Origin: Chelonobacter oris
GTDB taxonomy: Bacteria; Pseudomonadota; Gammaproteobacteria; Enterobacterales; Pasteurellaceae
Direction: 5' to 3'
NCBI RefSeq assembly: GCF_000772535.1
Contig: NZ_JSUM01000003.1
Span: forward strand, 1 to 64,000
Length of the DNA: 64,000 bases
In this document: positions 60,540 to 64,000 of the stretch, in pieces
Layout of the letters: the number at the start of each line of letters is the position of its first letter
How positions within the stretch are numbered: position 1 is the stretch's first letter
Notes under the pieces: generated by a model
Told to the model about the DNA's origin: nothing
The model's input: the letters and a program-made list of their open reading frames with translations, nothing else
Database searches by the model: none
Position numbers and translations under genes: made by a program

Positions 60540-60707
60540 TTATCTATTCGCCAAAAACGCCTCACTACCGTCGTCTTCATCGTCACCCGCACTTTTATCC
60601 GCAAAGAACGGCATAAAATCCGTGAGCTTCGGTGGCGATTTTTTCGGATCGGCTTTTTCTTCCAACTTGAGCAAAATACGGCGGATTAAATCCCAGTTGC
60701 GTTTCAT
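60540..60707 (-). CDS. Small phage-associated protein
   Basis: A 55-residue frame. The start MKRNWDLIRRILLKLEE resembles the N-terminus of DUF2513 phage proteins. The acidic end (DFMPFFADKSAGDDEDDG, then SEAFL) is more like the tail of phage assembly chaperones. It may be a remnant or fusion. ATG at 60707 fits an upstream AGAGAA; the frame extends 14 codons farther without a good start. Not assigned to a function. Confidence 0.45.
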   Translation of the reverse strand: MKRNWDLIRRILLKLEEKADPKKSPPKLTDFMPFFADKSAGDDEDDGSEAFLANR

Positions 60708-60854
60708 ATATTTATTCTCTTTTGCTTGGCTTCCGCTGATACTTTGCATTTCTTAATCAATGAGTTGTATTTTTGCAAGTTCAGATTGACAACGTGTAAT
60801 CACTCATTTACGGTGTATGCCGTCCCGCTAGTTTAACAACTTTAAGGTTTGAAA

Positions 60855-61147
60855 TCAGTCATCCCAATTCGTTTTTAAACGTTCAATATGTTGGATCGTA
60901 ACATCGAGTGAGTGAAGTGGGTAAAATTAAAATCATCTAACGGATGCTTTTGTGGTAAATAAATGATTTTTGGCTCTAGCTTTAAAAACGGCGGCAGATA
61001 ACCACTGGCATATTTTTCAATTTCCAAGTGGGCGATGATATTGTCGTAAGATTCCACATTGACATCTTTAGCCTGATTCACGCCACAATATTCGAAAAAA
61101 CATTTATACAGTGTGTTCGGGTATGGTTGAGGTAAATGGGCTAACAT
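60855..61147 (-). pseudogene. Frameshifted small gene, possible immunity-type partner
   Basis: The frame from ATG at 61147 gives 90 residues, but coding-like sequence continues in another frame to TGA at 60855-60857, ending DVTIQHIERLKTNWDD. The switch occurs near 60910 beside two CACT units. A third unit would restore one frame of about 96 residues, so slippage in this short tract is a possible cause. The protein is unrecognised. It starts three bases after the preceding broken gene, an arrangement like a toxin-immunity pair; that reading is inference only. Confidence 0.5.
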
Positions 61148-61150
61148 ATA

Positions 61151-61476
61151 CTAATTTATGAAATTTTTAAGCATATTATTTAAATACCATTTTTTATGGA
61201 ATTCATTGAAATCTTCCATTTGTGCTTTTGTAACCCCAAGCCAACCACCGGTCCATTCGCTAAATGCTTTAGAACCGTCTGGATTATAGACATTCTCAGG
61301 AAATGTGCGGATAGTATAGACTGGATTTTGAGTGCCGTATTCATTTCCCAATAAACGGTAATAACTTCCGTCAATATAAAATTTAGGTTGGTTTCGATAT
61401 GCTAAAATTACTTTTTTATATGATTTACTAGTTTGACCAGCTGCAAATTGTAAAAAACACGGAAAACATCAGTCAT
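61151..61476 (-). pseudogene. Frameshifted small gene of unknown function
   Basis: Starts at ATG 61476 with AGGTGG seven bases upstream (MTDVFRVFYNLQ). Near 61445 the coding frame shifts by one base, and the rest reads in another frame from AAGQTSKSYKKVILAYR through WTGGWLGVTKAQMEDF to a stop at 61151. Restoring one base gives a protein of about 110 residues. The family is not recognised. It is encoded just upstream of a second broken gene, next to tRNA-Ser and prophage remnants, so both were probably acquired and are decaying. Confidence 0.5.
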
Positions 61477-61677
61477 ACTATTTCCACCTGATATCCGATC
61501 AATGCTAAATATCAGTGCGTTTGGATTTATATCATTTTCATAATGATTCGTGTGGGACGGTTTAAACAATTTGGTTATTTGTAGATAGTAAAAGGGATTA
61601 ATAAATGTTAAAACTATGTGGAATTGAGTGATTCTTATGAAAAGGGTAACGTCAAAGAAGTTTGTAGGAAATTAAAG

Positions 61678-61767
61678 TGGCGGAGGAAGTGAGATTCGAA
61701 CTCACGGAGGGCGTAAACCCTCGCCGGTTTTCAAGACCGGTGCCTTCAACCGCTCGACCATTCCTCC
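61678..61767 (-). tRNA. serT: tRNA-Ser (anticodon UGA)
   Basis: A 90-base tRNA with encoded CCA. The acceptor stem pairs GGAGGAA with TTCCTCC. The anticodon stem CCGGT/ACCGG encloses loop CTTGAAA with anticodon TGA. A long variable arm (CGAGGG with CCCTCC region) is typical of serine tRNAs, and the T arm is GTGAG/CTCAC around TTCGAAT. It has its own promoter. Its 3' side faces the prophage remnant. Confidence 0.97.
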
Positions 61768-61796
61768 GCACGGTTGACTCTTAACGAGTGGCGCAG

Positions 61797-61825
61797 ATAA
61801 TACAAAGTTCACGGAATCAAGTCAA
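61797..61825 (-). promoter_or_regulatory. tRNA-Ser promoter
   Basis: Reading leftward, TTGACT (61825-61820), a 17-base spacer and TATTAT (61802-61797) precede the gene by about 30 bases. The discriminator is GC-rich (GCGCC), as expected for stringently controlled stable-RNA promoters. Confidence 0.85.
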
Positions 61826-61950
61826 TAAGGAATTTGCGATATTTTTTTAATTGAAGAAATATTAAGCGAATAAGGAATTTATTGAATAACTTGTGAACAG
61901 ATTAAGCTGTCTTTTATGCAAAGTGCGGTTTTGTTTCTAGATGACTACGA

Positions 61951-61977
61951 TAAAAAAACCCTGCTGTGCAGGGTTTT
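61951..61977 (-). terminator. Terminator of rpsO
   Basis: Leftward, AAAACCCTGC and GCAGGGTTTT form a ten-base stem with a three-base loop, followed by further T. It lies 20 bases after the rpsO stop. Confidence 0.92.
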
Positions 61978-61996
61978 GGAATTAGAAAAGCTGATA

Positions 61997-62266
61997 TTAG
62001 CGACGTAAACCTAAACGTGCGATAGTTGAGGTGTAAAGCTCAAGATCGGTACGTTTTAAGTAATCCAACAATTTACGACGACGGGAAACCATGCGTAATA
62101 AACCACGACGACCGTGATGGTCTTTTTTATGAACACTGAAGTGTCCTTGTAAGTGGTTGATTTGTGCGGTTAATAGTGCGATTTGAACTTCTGAAGAACC
62201 GGTATCTTTACCGTCACGCCCAAATTCGGCAACGATTTTTGCTTTTGCTTCTGCACTTAGAGACAT
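61997..62266 (-). CDS. rpsO: 30S ribosomal protein S15
   Basis: Primary 16S rRNA-binding protein of the small subunit platform. The 89 residues equal E. coli S15, with [20 protein letters not shown] and [21 protein letters not shown] clear promoter and terminator make it a single-gene unit here. In E. coli S15 represses its own mRNA through a pseudoknot; the leader here was not folded in detail. Confidence 0.98.
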   Translation of the reverse strand: MSLSAEAKAKIVAEFGRDGKDTGSSEVQIALLTAQINHLQGHFSVHKKDHHGRRGLLRMVSRRRKLLDYLKRTDLELYTSTIARLGLRR

Positions 62267-62338
62267 AATAACTCCTGAAAAATGAGTGAAAAATACATCA
62301 ATAGCCGATCTCTAATTCAGCTATGACAGGGAAAGCGC

Positions 62339-62367
62339 ATTCTACTGTGACTTACCGATGATTGCAA
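62339..62367 (-). promoter_or_regulatory. rpsO promoter
   Basis: Leftward, TTGCAA (62367-62362), 17 bases, TAGAAT (62344-62339), followed by a GCGC discriminator. It lies about 70 bases before the rpsO start. Confidence 0.8.
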
Positions 62368-62406
62368 CTGTGGTTGGCAAAAAGTGAGAGATAAATCGAT
62401 TTTGCC

Positions 62407-62425
62407 ATAACTGATAATCATTATC
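62407..62425. promoter_or_regulatory. Fur-box-like site between rpsO and gltB
   Basis: The 19-mer ATAACTGATAATCATTATC matches the classical Fur box at 15 of 19 positions, with a perfect core TGATAATCATTATC. It lies about 80 bases upstream of the probable gltB -35 and about 40 bases from the rpsO -35. Which promoter it controls is unclear; the rest of 62267-62585 is AT-rich non-coding sequence. Confidence 0.6.
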
Positions 62426-62507
62426 AAAAATAAATTGATTTTTTACTAATGAATTGTGCTTATTTTTATATTTTATTTAAAATATGATGGATTGATATAA
62501 AAATATT

Positions 62508-62536
62508 TTGACTGAAATCGCATTTTTTCGTATTTT
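62508..62536 (+). promoter_or_regulatory. gltB promoter
   Basis: TTGACT (62508-62513), a 17-base spacer and TATTTT (62531-62536) lie about 50 bases before the gltB ATG. Confidence 0.6.
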
Positions 62537-62585
62537 CTAACGATATTCTAAAAAAGAAACGTGATATTAATACAGGAAATTTATT

Positions 62586-64000
62586 ATGCTTTATAACCGT
62601 GATGAAATCAGGGAAAACTGCGGTTTTGGCCTGATAGCCCATTTAGAAGGAAAACCCAGCCATAAAGTGGTGAGAACCGCAATTTTGGGCTTGTCCCGTA
62701 TGCAGCATCGTGGAGCGGTGTTGTCCGACGGAAAAACCGGGGACGGTTGCGGTTTGCATATGCAGATGCCGAAGCGCTTTTTCCGTTTCTTGGCGGAGGA
62801 ACAAGGCTGGCGTTTAGGCAGGGAATTTGCCGTAGGGCAGATTTTTTTGCCGACGGATCCTCAGCTGATTGAAGAATATACGGCGATTATTAAAGAAGAA
62901 CTGACCCGTGAAACCCTGACCATTGCGGCTTGGCGTGATGTTGCGATCAACAAATCGGTGTTGGGGGAAATTGCCGCCTCCAGTTTGCCGGCGATTAAGC
63001 AGGTATTTGTCAATGCGCCGGCCGGTTGGGGGCGCACCGACATTGAACGCCGCCTGTTTATGGCGCGTCGTCGTATTGAAATGCGAATTGCGCATGACGA
63101 TTTCTATATTTGCAGCTTGTCCAGCCAAGTGATTATCTATAAAGGTTTGTGTATTCCGCGTGATTTGCCAAAATTTTATCTGGATTTGGCGGATTTACGC
63201 ATGGAAAGCGGAATTTGCTTGTTCCATCAGCGCTTTTCTACCAACACGCTGCCGCGTTGGAAATTGGCTCAACCGTTTCGTTTTTTAGCGCACAACGGTG
63301 AGATCAACACGATTTCCGGCAACCGTGCTTGGGCGAGGGCGCGTGCCTACAAATATCACACGCCGTTGATTCCCGATTTACAATCGGTTGCACCGTTTGT
63401 GAACGAAAGCGGATCCGATTCCAGTTCGCTGGATAACATGTTGGAGCTGTTTGTCCACGGCGGCATGGATTTGTTCCGCGCCATGCGTTTATTGGTGCCG
63501 CCGGCATGGCAATACAATCCGGATATGGATGATGAACTGCAAGCATTTTATGATTTTAACTCAATGCATATGGAACCGTGGGACGGCCCGGCCGGGATCG
63601 TGTTGAGCGACGGTACTCACGCTGCCTGTACGTTGGATCGTAACGGTTTACGTCCGGCGCGTTATGTCATCACTCAGGACAAGTTGATTACGATTGCCAG
63701 TGAAGTCGGCATTTGGGATTACGCCCCTGACGAAGTGGTGGAGAAAGGGCGTGTCGGGCCGGGCGAGCTATTGGTAATTGATACCGAAAACGGAAAATTA
63801 ATCCACTCTGATGAGATTGATGCCGATTTAAAACTGCGCCACCCGTATCGTTCATGGTTGAAGAAAAACGTTTTGCGTCTGGCGCCTTATGAAAGTCTGC
63901 CGGACGATAAAATCGGCAAGGCGGAACTGGATCAAACCGCACTTTTGATTCGGCAAAAACAGTTCGGTTATGACAAGGAAGAGCTGGAAAGTCTGATTCG
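62586..64000 (+). CDS. gltB: Glutamate synthase large subunit (partial, N-terminal third)
   Basis: NADPH-GOGAT alpha subunit, which makes glutamate from glutamine and 2-oxoglutarate together with GltD. The first 471 codons are present and run off the window. The N-terminal class II amidotransferase domain is complete: the catalytic cysteine C12 in RENCGFGLIAHLEG would be exposed by removal of 11 residues. SRMQHRGAVLSDGKTGDG, FHQRFSTNTLPRW, FLAHNGEINTISGNR and DRNGLRPARY all match E. coli GltB. The ribosome site AGGAAA lies about nine bases before the ATG. The enzyme holds iron-sulfur and flavin cofactors, so a nearby Fur-box-like site is of interest. Confidence 0.97.
   Translation, partial: MLYNRDEIRENCGFGLIAHLEGKPSHKVVRTAILGLSRMQHRGAVLSDGKTGDGCGLHMQMPKRFFRFLAEEQGWRLGREFAVGQIFLPTDPQLIEEYTAIIKEELTRETLTIAAWRDVAINKSVLGEIAASSLPAIKQVFVNAPAGWGRTDIERRLFMARRRIEMRIAHDDFYICSLSSQVIIYKGLCIPRDLPKFYLDLADLRMESGICLFHQRFSTNTLPRWKLAQPFRFLAHNGEINTISGNRAWARARAYKYHTPLIPDLQSVAPFVNESGSDSSSLDNMLELFVHGGMDLFRAMRLLVPPAWQYNPDMDDELQAFYDFNSMHMEPWDGPAGIVLSDGTHAACTLDRNGLRPARYVITQDKLITIASEVGIWDYAPDEVVEKGRVGPGELLVIDTENGKLIHSDEIDADLKLRHPYRSWLKKNVLRLAPYESLPDDKIGKAELDQTALLIRQKQFGYDKEELESLI

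Larger units (their letters stand above)
59268..60707 (-). mobile_element. Prophage remnant (tail-module fragment)
   Basis: A leftward group holding a phage-like small protein, a 29-residue membrane protein, a roughly 93-residue membrane protein and a truncated tape measure gene. Two identical terminator-like repeats lie within it. No integrase, capsid or lysis gene is present. It lies on the 3' side of a tRNA-Ser gene, a usual phage integration side, with two broken genes in between. No duplicated tRNA end was found. Confidence 0.7.

Noticed and set aside
61678-61767. Duplicated attachment site from the tRNA-Ser 3' end
   Set aside because: No second copy of the tRNA 3' sequence was found between 58950 and 61600.

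Overview
The window is a Pasteurellaceae chromosome segment. The 9-base DNA uptake signal AAGTGCGGT (or its complement) recurs throughout, often as inverted pairs that double as terminators. This is the Haemophilus influenzae/Pasteurella type of signal, not the Actinobacillus pleuropneumoniae type. Gene content and many gene pairs match gammaproteobacterial synteny (ygiM-cca, yoaA-tsaB-slp-fadD-rnd, greA/yhbY/rlmE-ftsH, sppA/ydjA, dnaE-accA...tilS). Genus cannot be fixed from the sequence alone.

Layout. 1-8123: end of an OmpA/P5-type porin, tqsA, metF behind a MetJ box, an ElyC-like protein, then leftward galE, ampG and gntR, then the purine permease ghxP. 8159-21427: mostly leftward housekeeping genes (tilS, pdxY, accA, dnaE, a CPA1 antiporter, cca, ygiM, a Pit phosphate transporter and its DUF47 partner) with yafD rightward. 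A good Pho-box-like repeat lies between the phosphate genes and a CYTH triphosphatase. 21607-30205: CYTH, radA, yoaA, tsaB, slp, fadD, rnd. 30243-36035: tpx, dacB, greA, yhbY, rlmE, ftsH.

36114-49593 is a complete ABC-transporter-dependent (group 2-like) capsule locus. KpsS- and KpsC-type enzymes build the poly-Kdo lipid anchor and kdsA supplies Kdo. A strikingly AT-rich serotype-specific block (40560 to about 45860) without uptake signals encodes a UDP-GlcNAc 2-epimerase, a KpsC/KpsS-related putative polymer transferase, a GT4-type glycosyltransferase and a small alpha/beta-hydrolase-like protein. BexDCBA-type export genes follow. The AT-rich block ends inside the 5' end of bexD, which suggests cassette exchange by recombination.

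49594-58056: an orphan gene fragment, guaBA, ldhA with a perfect operator-like palindrome, trxA, sppA and ydjA. 58057-61600 is the accessory stretch. It holds a small secreted protein made of four 23-residue tandem repeats, with its own promoter and terminator. It also holds a decayed prophage fragment (truncated tape measure, small membrane proteins including a 29-residue one) and two frameshifted adjacent genes, all on the 3' side of a tRNA-Ser(UGA) gene. 61678-64000: tRNA-Ser, rpsO and the start of gltB, with a Fur-box-like site between rpsO and gltB.

The best candidates for something undescribed are the capsule-specific block at 40560-45765 and the tandem-repeat secreted protein at 58609-58950.
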